A stretch of DNA of 64,000 bases from Streptomyces sp. NBC_01478. GTDB lineage: Bacteria; Actinomycetota; Actinomycetes; Streptomycetales; Streptomycetaceae. Positions within the stretch are counted from its first letter, which is position 1; each line of letters opens with the position of its first letter. This document shows positions 1 through 9,660 of the stretch, piece by piece. The stretch is from contig NZ_CP109444.1 of assembly GCF_036227225.1 (NCBI RefSeq), positions 1,240,001 to 1,304,000 on the forward strand, read 5' to 3'. A program made the translations under genes and the position numbers. The notes beneath the pieces are model-generated. The model saw nothing but the letters and a program-made list of their open reading frames with translations. It ran no database searches and had not been told where the DNA came from.

Positions 1-1321
1 CGACGTTGGAGCCGAAGATGTCCGCGAGGGACTCGTTCAGTGAGCCCGCCTCGCCGTACTGGTTGCCGTCCGCGTCGACGCGGGTGGGCTCCAGCTTGGC
101 GGTGGCGTCCACGACACCGTGGGTCAGCTCGTGCCCCGTCACGTCGAGGACGACGAGCGGCTTCTTGAACATGTCCCCGTCGCCGTCGCCGTAGAGCATG
201 CAGTCGCAGGTCGAGTCCCAGAACGCGTTGGCGACCTTCCTGCCGAAGTGGACCATGCCGCGGGCGGCCTTGCCATTGTTCTCTATGCCCTTGCGGCCGA
301 AGGTCTTCTTGTAGAAGTCCAGGGTCTTGGTGATGCCGTACTGGGCGTCGACTGCGGCGCTGTCGCGGTGCGCGACGGCGCCGTTGCCCCACTTGTTCGT
401 GGTGGTGGTGAACTTCTTGCCCTGCGCGAAGTTCTCCAGCTCCTGGCCCTTGGCGTCGCGGGTCTCGGTGCCCCAGCGGGTCGGGTCCTTGAGCAGGTAA
501 CTGGTGCGCGCCGTGCGGGTGGTGGTCAGCGGCACCTTGCCGACGAAGAGGGAGGTGCCGGTGCCCGAGGCGGTGACCGGGTAGTGGACCGCGCGCGCCG
601 CGACTGCGGCTGCTGTGAGGGACTTCGGCTGTACGGCGGTGCCGGTGGCGGGGTCCAGGGTCTCGCCGCGCTCGCGCAGGGCGTCGAGGAGCTTGGGCGA
701 GAGGAACTCGTCGCTGTCGGGGGCGTTGCTGCGGACCGTGCCGGTGACGGCGTCGATGACGACCGTGCGGGTGCCGGCGGCCTCGGCGGTGGCGCTGTCG
801 CTGACGGGCACCTGGTAGGCGAGCGCGGCCGCCCCACTCCGGGCGTCCACCACGAGTTCGGCGGTGCCCGCGTCGCCCTTGCCGACGGCGGCGGCCTTCG
901 CCTGGGCCTGATCGGCCGTCAGCCGAGCCTGCGTGGTGGCGGGCGCGACGCTGTGGTCGGCCGCCCGGGTGACGCCGGTGTAGGCCAGTTGGTGGGACAG
1001 ATGGACGACGAGATCGCCGCCGAGGACCGGCATGCCCTGGTGCGTGCGGATGAACCGCACATGCCGTGCGCCCTCCGGGTCGATCAGCACGTCCTGGGCC
1101 CGGAGTTCATCGCCCCGCGTGACACCGGTCGCCGACGCGTGTGCAAACGCGGCGGCACGCGCGGCCGTGACGACGGACGCGGCGCCGGTGCCCGTGCCGG
1201 TCGCTGCCGCAGCGGAATCCGCCCCCGTGGCCGGTCCCGCGAAGGCCGTTCCGGCCAGGCCCGTGGCGGCCGTCGTCACCGCGACGGCGACCGCCAGGCT
1301 GCGTATGTGGGATCCACGCAT
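1..1321 (-). CDS. Secreted M4 (thermolysin-like) metallopeptidase, C-terminus cut by window edge
   Basis: Reads leftward from an ATG at 1321 and runs off the window, so about 440 N-terminal residues are seen. A Sec signal peptide (about residues 1-30, hydrophobic core rich in Ala and Val) precedes a long propeptide with FTP-like character. The zinc motif HELTH lies at about residues 397-401 (bases 119-133), and the third zinc ligand is the Glu of LNES at about residue 430, followed by ADIFG. This is the M4 signature. The enzyme should be secreted as a zymogen and degrade extracellular protein. It is divergent from the serine hydrolase at 1631. The missing part is the helical C-terminal half of the catalytic domain. 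Confidence 0.93.
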   Translation of the reverse strand, partial: MRGSHIRSLAVAVAVTTAATGLAGTAFAGPATGADSAAAATGTGTGAASVVTAARAAAFAHASATGVTRGDELRAQDVLIDPEGARHVRFIRTHQGMPVLGGDLVVHLSHQLAYTGVTRAADHSVAPATTQARLTADQAQAKAAAVGKGDAGTAELVVDARSGAAALAYQVPVSDSATAEAAGTRTVVIDAVTGTVRSNAPDSDEFLSPKLLDALRERGETLDPATGTAVQPKSLTAAAVAARAVHYPVTASGTGTSLFVGKVPLTTTRTARTSYLLKDPTRWGTETRDAKGQELENFAQGKKFTTTTNKWGNGAVAHRDSAAVDAQYGITKTLDFYKKTFGRKGIENNGKAARGMVHFGRKVANAFWDSTCDCMLYGDGDGDMFKKPLVVLDVTGHELTHGVVDATAKLEPTRVDADGNQYGEAGSLNESLADIFGSNV

Positions 1322-2890
<1,569 letters not shown>

Positions 2891-2945
2891 GGGCGTCTCA
2901 CGCGGGGCGCGGGGTCGGAGGGCATCGTTCTCCGGCCCCGCGCCG

Positions 2946-3011
2946 CGTCGTGCGGGAAGCCACCTGCCCCCGGCGGGACGTCGTGCGGGAACCCGCTTGC
3001 CCCGGTGGCAC
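2946..3011. repeat. Two-copy imperfect 33-base tandem repeat
   Basis: Two adjacent units start at 2946 and 2979, both beginning CGTCGTGCGGGAA. They differ at about three of the first 25 positions and diverge afterwards. The repeat lies in the 193-base gap between the serine hydrolase stop and the TerD-CAP start. It could be a local duplication in the leader of the TerD-CAP gene. I have no evidence for a function. Confidence 0.55.
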
Positions 3012-3083
3012 GTTGAGGGGACAGCGAAGTCCCCCACCGGGCGACACCGGGCCCCATCGGGCACGCACAGCGAGGGCGGTGCC

Positions 3084-4532
3084 ATGAACGAGCTGACGCA
3101 GGGCGGCAATCTGCCCCTGCCGGGCGGCGCCCTCACCCTGCGGGTGTCCGGTCCCTTCGACGTGTCGGCGCTGATCACGGACGAGGGCGGCAAGGTCGGC
3201 GGCGACGCGGACTTCGTGTTCTACAACCAGCCGGCGGCGCCCGGAGCGCGTCTGCGGGGAGACGCCCTGACCGTCGACCCGGGGCGGCTGCGCACCGGCG
3301 CCGCGCGGGTCACGATCGCCGTCAGCCCCGCCGAGCCCGGCACTCCCTTGGGCCGCCTCCCCGCACCCACCCTCCAGGTCACCGACGCCGGCGGCCGGCC
3401 CCTCGCCCGGTTCACCCCACCACGCCCCCAGCGCGAGACCGTCCTGCTGCTCGCCGAGCTCTACCGACGCGGCACCGGCTGGAAGCTGCGCGCGCTGGGG
3501 CAGGGGTACGCCGACGGACTCGCGGGAGTGGCGCGGGACTTCGGCGTGGACATCGCCGAGGACCCGGCTCCCGGTACCGCCTCCGCTCCCGGTACCGGTA
3601 CCGCTCCCGCACGAGGAGCGGGCTCGGCCGGGCCGGGTACGCCCCGCTCCCCACGAGGAAGGGGCTCCGCCACTACGACGCGAACGCCGGGCGCTGCCGC
3701 ACGAGTCGGGGGTCCCGCCACGGCACCACGAGCGCCCGGCCATGGATCAGGGCCCGGCCCCACCGACTTCCTTGCTCTCGCCAACTCGGCGCGCGCCGAC
3801 GCCGGTTGCCCACCCGTCTCCCTCGATCCCCGGCTCGCCTCCGCCGCGCAGGCCCACGTCAGCGGCATGGCCGCCGCCGGGCACCTCGGCGCCGAGAGCC
3901 GCGACGGGATCTCCGTGTACCAGCGTGTCGTCCGGGCCGGCTACACCTACCTCACCATCGGCGAGCACCTGGTCTCCGGCCCGCGCACGGCCGCCGGGTT
4001 CGTCGACTACTGCCTGCGCACCGAACAGCCCCGCCGGACGCTGCTGGAGCGGGCCTTCACGCACGCGGGGCTCGCCCAGGCCGTCGACCCCCGCTCCGGT
4101 GACGTGTACTGGACGGCGCTGTGGGCAAGGCCGCTCACCTCGGGCAACCTGGCCCACACGGCGGCGAAGGTCGTCGAGTTGACCAACGCGGAGCGCGCCA
4201 GGGCCGGGCTGCGCGCACTGGCCGTAGACCCGCTGCTGGCCGCCGCCGCGCAGGCGCACAGCACCGACATGGTGGCCCGCGCCTTCTATTCGCACACCTC
4301 CCCGGACGGCTCCCAGCCCTGGGACCGGGCCGCCGCGGCGGGCTCGCGCCGGCGCACGATCGGGGAGAACATCGCCTGCGGTCAGCGCTCGCCCGCCGAG
4401 GTCGTGCAGGGCTGGATGAACAGCCCGGGCCACCGCGCCAACATCCTCAAACCGGACTTCACCCACATAGGCATCGGCTTCGCGGGTGGCGGACAGATGG
4501 GGACGTACTGGACGCAACTCTTCGGCGCCTGA
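3084..4532 (+). CDS. TerD domain fused to two CAP (SCP/PR1) domains
   Basis: 482 residues from the ATG at 3084. The N-terminal part (about 1-145) resembles a TerD/calcium-binding stress fold (GGNLPLP start, FDVSALI, DFVFYNQP). A low-complexity Gly/Ala/Pro/Thr linker follows (about 160-228). Two CAP domains come next: a divergent one at about 231-345 and a canonical one at about 360-482 with HTSPDGSQPWDR, GENIACG, WMNSPGHRANIL and a final WTQLFG. I see no signal peptide, although CAP proteins are usually exported and TerD is usually cytoplasmic. The next gene is AIM24, and TerD and AIM24 genes often occur together in actinomycetes. The biochemical role is unknown; a stress or envelope function is inferred. 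Confidence 0.85.
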   Translation: MNELTQGGNLPLPGGALTLRVSGPFDVSALITDEGGKVGGDADFVFYNQPAAPGARLRGDALTVDPGRLRTGAARVTIAVSPAEPGTPLGRLPAPTLQVTDAGGRPLARFTPPRPQRETVLLLAELYRRGTGWKLRALGQGYADGLAGVARDFGVDIAEDPAPGTASAPGTGTAPARGAGSAGPGTPRSPRGRGSATTTRTPGAAARVGGPATAPRAPGHGSGPGPTDFLALANSARADAGCPPVSLDPRLASAAQAHVSGMAAAGHLGAESRDGISVYQRVVRAGYTYLTIGEHLVSGPRTAAGFVDYCLRTEQPRRTLLERAFTHAGLAQAVDPRSGDVYWTALWARPLTSGNLAHTAAKVVELTNAERARAGLRALAVDPLLAAAAQAHSTDMVARAFYSHTSPDGSQPWDRAAAAGSRRRTIGENIACGQRSPAEVVQGWMNSPGHRANILKPDFTHIGIGFAGGGQMGTYWTQLFGA

Positions 4533-4598
4533 GAGCCGGGCGCGGTCAACGCGTCCACGATCTTGGCGGAATGAGATCTTCCGGGTCAGGATGCCCGC

Positions 4599-5276
4599 AT
4601 GAAGGGTGATCTGTTTTCCAGTGAGCACATGGTGCAGCCGGCCACCGCGCCGGGCATGACCGTCGAGAATGCCAAGTGCATCAGGTACGCGGTCAACGGC
4701 GAGATGCTCGCCCGCCAGGGGGCGATGATCGCCTACCGCGGCAACCTCCAGTTCGAGCGCAAGGGCCAGGGCGTGGGCGGCATGCTCAAGCGCGCGGTCA
4801 CCGGTGAGGGGCTGCCGCTGATGGTGGTGCGCGGGCAGGGCGAGGCATGGTTCGCGCACGAGGCGCAGAACTGTTTCGTGGTCGAGATCGACCCCGGTGA
4901 CGAGTTCACCGTCAACGGCCGCAACGTCCTGTGTTTCGACGCCTCGTTGTCGTACTCGATCAAGACGGTGAAGGGCTCCGGCATCGCGGGCGGCGGTCTC
5001 TTCAACAGCGTCTTCACCGGGCAGGGCAAGCTGGGTCTGGTCTGCGAGGGCAACCCGCTGGTCATACCCGTCTCGCCGCAGTACCCGGTGTTCGTCGACA
5101 CGGACGCGGTGGTCGGCTGGTCGGCCCATCTCCAGACCTCGCTGCACCGTTCGCAGTCCATCGGCTCGATGCTGCGCGGCGGTTCCGGTGAGGCCGTCCA
5201 ACTCATGCTCCAGGGCGAGGGGTTCGTCGTGGTGCGGCCCAGCGAGGAGACGCCGCAGAAGGCGCAGCAGCACTGA
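4599..5276 (+). CDS. AIM24 family protein
   Basis: 225 residues with the Gly-rich beta-helical AIM24 signature: an ARQGAMIAYRG segment, then a GEGLPLMVV stretch, FVVEIDPGDEFTVN and a C-terminal GSGEAVQLMLQGEG. The fungal namesake affects mitochondrial inner-membrane organisation. Bacterial members have no settled function and often neighbour TerD-type stress genes, as here (gap of 66 bases). No signal peptide or membrane segment is visible, so it should be cytoplasmic or membrane-peripheral. It may be cotranscribed with the TerD-CAP gene. A terminator-like hairpin follows it. Confidence 0.9.
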   Translation: MKGDLFSSEHMVQPATAPGMTVENAKCIRYAVNGEMLARQGAMIAYRGNLQFERKGQGVGGMLKRAVTGEGLPLMVVRGQGEAWFAHEAQNCFVVEIDPGDEFTVNGRNVLCFDASLSYSIKTVKGSGIAGGGLFNSVFTGQGKLGLVCEGNPLVIPVSPQYPVFVDTDAVVGWSAHLQTSLHRSQSIGSMLRGGSGEAVQLMLQGEGFVVVRPSEETPQKAQQH

Positions 5277-5289
5277 GGTCCCCGCGGTC

Positions 5290-5308
5290 GGGTCCGCGCG
5301 ACGGACCC
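5290..5308. terminator. Terminator-like hairpin after the AIM24 gene
   Basis: A perfect 7-base stem GGGTCCG (5290-5296) / CGGACCC (5302-5308) around a 5-base loop, starting 13 bases after the AIM24 stop. There is no U-tract, as is usual for Streptomyces terminators. It probably ends the TerD-CAP/AIM24 transcript. Confidence 0.6.
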
Positions 5309-5424
5309 CCCGCGGCCCCTGCCGGAGTTCCCGGCGCGCCGCGATCTCCGAAACGTGTTGACCTGCGCGTCCTTTCCGAGTCAGGGTCGTTCCGGCACGG
5401 GTCACCTGTCCCCGTGCCGGAAGG

Positions 5425-6393
5425 ATGACTGCCTTGATCGGCATCTCGGACATCGAAGCCGCCGCCGAGCGGATCGCCGGACACGTCGTACGCACCCCGA
5501 CCCTGGACAGCTTCGGCCTCTCCGAGCTGCTCGGCGTCCCGGTCACCACGAAGCTGGAGCTGTTGCAGCGCACGGGTTCCTTCAAGGCGCGCGGTGCGAC
5601 GGCCAAGCTGCTGTCGCTCGGCGCGGCCGAGTCGGCGGCCGGGGTGGTGGCGGTCAGCGGCGGCAATCACGGGATCGCGCTCGCGGTGATGGCGGCGGCG
5701 CTCGATGTGAAGGCGACGGTGGTGATGCCGCGTTCGGCGCCCGCGCGGTCCGTCGCGCTGGTGGAGGCGGCGGGCGCGTCACTGCGGCTGACCGACGACA
5801 TGCCGAGCGCGTTCGAGCTGGTGGGCCGGTTGCGGGACGAGGGGCTGACCCTGGTCCACCCGTTCGACGACCCGGTGGTGATCGCCGGACAGGGCACCGT
5901 GGGGCTGGAGTTCGCGGAGGACGCCGGTGAACTCACCGACGTTCTGGTCAGCATCGGCGGCGGTGGCCTGATCGCCGGGATCGCCGCCGCCCTGCACGCC
6001 CGCCGGCCCGGAATCCGGGTCTGGGGCGTGGAGACCGCGGGCGCCGAGGCCATGTCCGCGGCGCTCGCGGCGGGCGGCCCGGTGCCGGTCGTACCGTCGT
6101 CGATCGTGACCACGCTCAGCGCGCCGACCGTGTCGCGACTGACGTACGACCATGTCTCGGCCCTCGTCACCGAGGTGCTGATCGTCCCCGACCGGGAGGC
6201 CGTACAAGGCTGTCTCGACCTCGCCGAACACGCCAAGGTGTGGACCGAGCCCGCCGCGGGCTGTCTGCTGCCCGCCGCCCGGCAGGTGCGGGAACGGGTC
6301 GGCGCCGACGCCCGGCTCGGCCTCGTGGTCTGCGGGGGCAACGCGACGGTGGGCGACATCACGGCCTGGGCGGCGGACTTCGGACTGAGCTGA
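5425..6393 (+). CDS. PLP-dependent threonine/serine dehydratase
   Basis: A fold type II PLP enzyme of 322 residues. The cofactor-binding Lys sits in RTGSFKARGA, the substrate/phosphate loop in SGGNHGIA, and a glycine-rich SIGGGGLIAG segment follows. It should deaminate Thr or Ser to a 2-oxo acid plus ammonia; serine racemase is an alternative within the family. No ACT regulatory domain is present, so it is the short catabolic type rather than IlvA. The start is uncertain: the GGAAGG at 5419-5424 touches the ATG at 5425 but is well spaced (8 bases) from an in-frame TTG at 5434, which may be the true start. Confidence 0.88.
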   Translation: MTALIGISDIEAAAERIAGHVVRTPTLDSFGLSELLGVPVTTKLELLQRTGSFKARGATAKLLSLGAAESAAGVVAVSGGNHGIALAVMAAALDVKATVVMPRSAPARSVALVEAAGASLRLTDDMPSAFELVGRLRDEGLTLVHPFDDPVVIAGQGTVGLEFAEDAGELTDVLVSIGGGGLIAGIAAALHARRPGIRVWGVETAGAEAMSAALAAGGPVPVVPSSIVTTLSAPTVSRLTYDHVSALVTEVLIVPDREAVQGCLDLAEHAKVWTEPAAGCLLPAARQVRERVGADARLGLVVCGGNATVGDITAWAADFGLS

Positions 6394-6612
6394 CGTCCCG
6401 TCAACACGCCTCGTCCATGGGCTTGTTGACGAATCCCACGAGTCCGTCCTCACCCCTCGGCGGGGGCGACCCCGGCAATTCCTCGCGTCGCGCGATCACC
6501 TGCTTCACGCCGAGGACCCAGGAGACACACCCTCCCCCTGCTCACTCCCGCCCCACCGTCCCCCTCCGCACTGATCCAACTGCCGCTCCAACACCCTGCG
6601 TAGAGTCGCCCC

Positions 6613-7599
6613 ATGGAATTCCGCAAACTCGGCCGCAGCGGTCTGACGATCAGTGAGATCGCGTACGGCAACTGGCTCACCCACGGCTCCCAGGTCGAGG
6701 AGGACGCGGCGCTCGCCTGCGTACGGACCGCACTCGACGCGGGGATCACCACCTTCGACACCGCCGACGTCTACGCACAGACCCGCGCCGAGTCCGTGCT
6801 CGGCCGGGCACTGAAGGGCGAGCGGCGGGAGGGCCTGGAGATCTTCACCAAGGTCTACTTCCCGACCGGTCCCGGACCCAACGACCGGGGCCTGGGCCGC
6901 AAGCACATCATGGAGTCGATCGACAGCTCGCTGCGCAGGCTGCAGACCGAGTACGTCGACCTCTACCAGGCACACCGCTACGACCCGACGGTGCCGCTGG
7001 AGGAGACCATGGAGGCGTTCGCCGACGTGGTCCACTCCGGCAAGGCGCACTACATCGGCGTCTCCGAGTGGACCGCCGACCAGATCCGAGATGCCCACGC
7101 GCTCGCCCGGGAGCTGCGTATCCCGCTGGTCTCCAGCCAGCCGCAGTACTCGATGCTGTGGCGGGTGATCGAGGACGAGATCGTGCCGACCTGCGAGGAA
7201 CTCGGGCTCGGGCAGATCGTCTGGTCGCCCATCGCCCAGGGCGTCCTGACCGGCAAGTACGCGCCGGGCGCCCCGCTGCCGGCCGGGAGCCGTGCCACCG
7301 ACGAGAAGGGCGGCGCGGACGTCATGGGCCGGTTCCTGCGGGACGACGTCCTGGAGCGGGTCCAGCAACTCCGGCCACTCGCCGAGCAGGCGGGGCTCTC
7401 CCTCGCCCAACTCGCCGTGGCCTGGGTGCTGCAGAACCCCAACGTCTCGGCCGCCATCATCGGCGCCTCCCGTCCCGAACAGGTCACCGAGAACGTCAAG
7501 GCCGCGGGGGTCGAACTGGACGCCGACCTCATGCGGGCCATCGACACCCTCCTCGACCCGGTCGCGGAGCGCGGTACCGCCAAGGCGGGCCGGGACTGA
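6613..7599 (+). CDS. Aldo/keto reductase, Kv-beta/YdhF-like group
   Basis: 328 residues with the intact AKR tetrad: Asp49 (FDTADVY), Tyr54, Lys80 (FTK) and His121 (YQAHR). The C-terminal NADPH-binding segment AAIIGASRPEQ is also present. It reduces an aldehyde or ketone with NADPH; the physiological substrate cannot be read from sequence. It stands alone: 219 non-coding bases lie upstream and 311 downstream. The ATG at 6613 starts directly at the conserved MEFRKLGRSG motif. It is one of four AKR genes in this window. Confidence 0.93.
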   Translation: MEFRKLGRSGLTISEIAYGNWLTHGSQVEEDAALACVRTALDAGITTFDTADVYAQTRAESVLGRALKGERREGLEIFTKVYFPTGPGPNDRGLGRKHIMESIDSSLRRLQTEYVDLYQAHRYDPTVPLEETMEAFADVVHSGKAHYIGVSEWTADQIRDAHALARELRIPLVSSQPQYSMLWRVIEDEIVPTCEELGLGQIVWSPIAQGVLTGKYAPGAPLPAGSRATDEKGGADVMGRFLRDDVLERVQQLRPLAEQAGLSLAQLAVAWVLQNPNVSAAIIGASRPEQVTENVKAAGVELDADLMRAIDTLLDPVAERGTAKAGRD

Positions 7600-7910
7600 C
7601 GCAAAACGAACCCCGGCCACAACCCGAGGGCCTGGTCAGAGGCACGGCGGCGGGAAAGTCGAACGTTACCGCTGGTTACCACCAGCTCGGGGCCGTGCTA
7701 TTCCGCCGCGGAAGCCTCCCGGGCGAATTCGGCCGGCCCGGGACACGCGCGTCGACCTGGGACCTCCCCCGCGACTCGGTTTTCTCGCACATCCGCTCGG
7801 AGCCGTTGAATAAAAGGCAAGAAACACCGGGGAATTGGGCTTCCATTGAACGCTGCCCATCACACCCACCGTACTTCTGGAAAAGGTGAGAGCCCGGGGT
7901 TCAGCGAGGG
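7600..7910. other. Intergenic region with a hairpin, upstream of the pseudokinase gene
   Basis: 311 bases with no supportable gene. A perfect inverted repeat GCTGGT (7671-7676) / ACCAGC (7681-7686) with a 4-base loop could end the reductase transcript or bind a regulator. An AT-richer stretch near 7805-7860 probably carries the promoter of the next gene. Nothing else is recognised. Confidence 0.4.
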
Positions 7911-7916
7911 ATGGCC

Positions 7917-9563
7917 ATGGTCGACACGCACGTCTCCGTACACGAGTCGGTCGCCGGCAGATACCGGCCCATGGAGGTCGCCCACCGCGAGACCAACCGG
8001 ATCTCCTGGTACGGCGAGGACACGATCGCCGAACGCCCCTGCCTCCTCACGCAGGTGGCCCTCCCCGCCGTCCCGGAGGGGGAGAGCTCCGGCCGGATCA
8101 CCGACGGCATCCGGCGCACCACCGACGTCATGGTGCTGCTGTGCCCCACCCGGGTCGCCCCGGTCGTCGACGCCGTCGAGGAGGCCGGCACGCTGTGGAC
8201 CGTCACCGACTGGATCGACGGCACACCGCTCGGCCAAGTCCTCGCCCAGCAGGGCACGTTCCACTACGTCCGGGCCGCCCGCATCGGACTCGAACTGCTC
8301 GACATCCTGGAGGCGGCGCACAGCGAGGGCATCACCCACGGCGAACTCAGCCCCGGCCAGGTGTTCGTGCGGGACCGGGGCGGGGTCGTCCTCACCGGCT
8401 TCGGACTCGCGGGCGCCACCCTCGCCCCGCGGATCACCGCACCCTCGTACGCCTCCCCCGAACAGGCACGGGACGAGCGCATCGGTCCCGCCGCCGACCT
8501 GTGGGCGCTGGGCGCGATCCTCTACACGCTGGTCGAGGGACACCCGCCGTTCCGCGACCGGGGCCGCCCCGAGGCGACCATGAAGGGCGTGGACCGGCTC
8601 CCGATGCGCGGACCCTCGCGGGCCGGGCCGCTGGCGCAGGTCGTGCAGGGGCTGCTGCGCAAGGACTCCCGGGAGCGGCTGACCCGCCCGGTGGTCCGCG
8701 AGTCCCTCACCCGCATCCTCAACGACGACCCGTACGCCGACCGGGATCCGGTCCCGCTGCCCCGGCTGCGTCGGGCCTACGACGCCGTGCGCGGGGCGGG
8801 TACCACCTGGAGCGGGCGGGGCATGGCCGCCGGGACCGCGCTCGCCGTCGGCACCGTCACGGTCGCCGTCCTCGCCGCCACCCACCAGTTGCCCGGCACC
8901 GAGTCCTCGGCCGCGACCACCCCCTCGCAGCTCCCGACCGCTTCGGCCTCCGCCTCGGTCACCACCCCCGGTGAGAACGTCGACGGGCACGCCTACAGCC
9001 CGTCCGCCACGCCTTCGCCCACGGCCCCGACCTCGCCCGCCGCTTCCGCGTCCGCCTCGCCCTCGGTCACCGCGTCCCCCTCCCCCACCGCCTCGGCGCT
9101 GCCGGCCGGCTTCCGCGTGTTCAAGGCTTCGCAGGGGTTCTCCGTCGCGCTCCCCAAGGGCTGGAAGGTGGTGGAGACCCAACAGGCGTCCGACGCCTAC
9201 CGGATCACGTTCGGCGCCTCGGGCGACCCGCGCACGCTGGCCGTGACGTACAGCACTCAGGCAGGCCCGGACCCGGTCGCCGTATGGCGGGACGACGTCC
9301 TTCCGGGGCTGAAGCAGACCGAGGGCTTCCAGCAGATCGGCGACATCAAGGCCACGACGTACCAGGGCGACAAGGCGGCCGACCTGGAGTGGCTCTCCGG
9401 GACCGGTGACGCCCGGGTGCGTACGCTCGGGCGCGGTTTCCTGATCGGCGGCGGGCGCAGTTTCTCGCTACGGTGGACGACGCCCGCCGACGAATGGAAC
9501 GACGCGGCCAACCGCCAGGCCTTGCAGACCTTCTTCAAGACCTTCCGCCGGGCGTCGAACTGA
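7917..9563 (+). CDS. Membrane-anchored Ser/Thr pseudokinase with extracellular domain
   Basis: The kinase-like domain (about 1-265) has a recognisable C-lobe (APSYASPEQARD, PAADLWALGAILYTLVEGHPPF) but has lost catalytic residues. The HRD motif is HGE (His141-Gly-Glu143), the DFG Asp is Gly161 (GFG), the catalytic-loop Lys/Asn positions are altered, and no clear glycine loop or ATP-anchoring Lys is visible. One membrane segment follows at about 302-323, then a Ser/Thr/Pro-rich spacer and a C-terminal extracytoplasmic domain of about 145 residues (FRVFKASQGFSVALPKGW onward). It probably senses or scaffolds rather than phosphorylates. The ATG at 7917 is preferred over 7911 because GAGGG touches 7911. 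Confidence 0.88.
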   Translation: MVDTHVSVHESVAGRYRPMEVAHRETNRISWYGEDTIAERPCLLTQVALPAVPEGESSGRITDGIRRTTDVMVLLCPTRVAPVVDAVEEAGTLWTVTDWIDGTPLGQVLAQQGTFHYVRAARIGLELLDILEAAHSEGITHGELSPGQVFVRDRGGVVLTGFGLAGATLAPRITAPSYASPEQARDERIGPAADLWALGAILYTLVEGHPPFRDRGRPEATMKGVDRLPMRGPSRAGPLAQVVQGLLRKDSRERLTRPVVRESLTRILNDDPYADRDPVPLPRLRRAYDAVRGAGTTWSGRGMAAGTALAVGTVTVAVLAATHQLPGTESSAATTPSQLPTASASASVTTPGENVDGHAYSPSATPSPTAPTSPAASASASPSVTASPSPTASALPAGFRVFKASQGFSVALPKGWKVVETQQASDAYRITFGASGDPRTLAVTYSTQAGPDPVAVWRDDVLPGLKQTEGFQQIGDIKATTYQGDKAADLEWLSGTGDARVRTLGRGFLIGGGRSFSLRWTTPADEWNDAANRQALQTFFKTFRRASN

Positions 9564-9660
9564 CGGCGACGCGAGGGCCGGGCGCTCAAACCAGCGGCAA
9601 TGGGTGGATATAGGCTGCCTGTTCGTACCACGCCCCATCACAAGCCCAGGAGAGTCCGCC

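Noticed and set aside
3560..3620. Repeated GGTACC-like units
   Set aside because: They fall inside the coding sequence for the Gly/Thr/Ala/Pro linker of TerD-CAP and are explained by low-complexity codon use.
3747..5666. A 639-residue minus-strand open frame opposite TerD-CAP and AIM24
   Set aside because: Low-complexity shadow of two well-supported plus-strand genes; no conserved domain visible.
8930..9110. Short repeats rich in TCGGCC/CCCTCG
   Set aside because: They encode the Ser/Thr/Pro/Ala stalk of the pseudokinase and are not a regulatory array.
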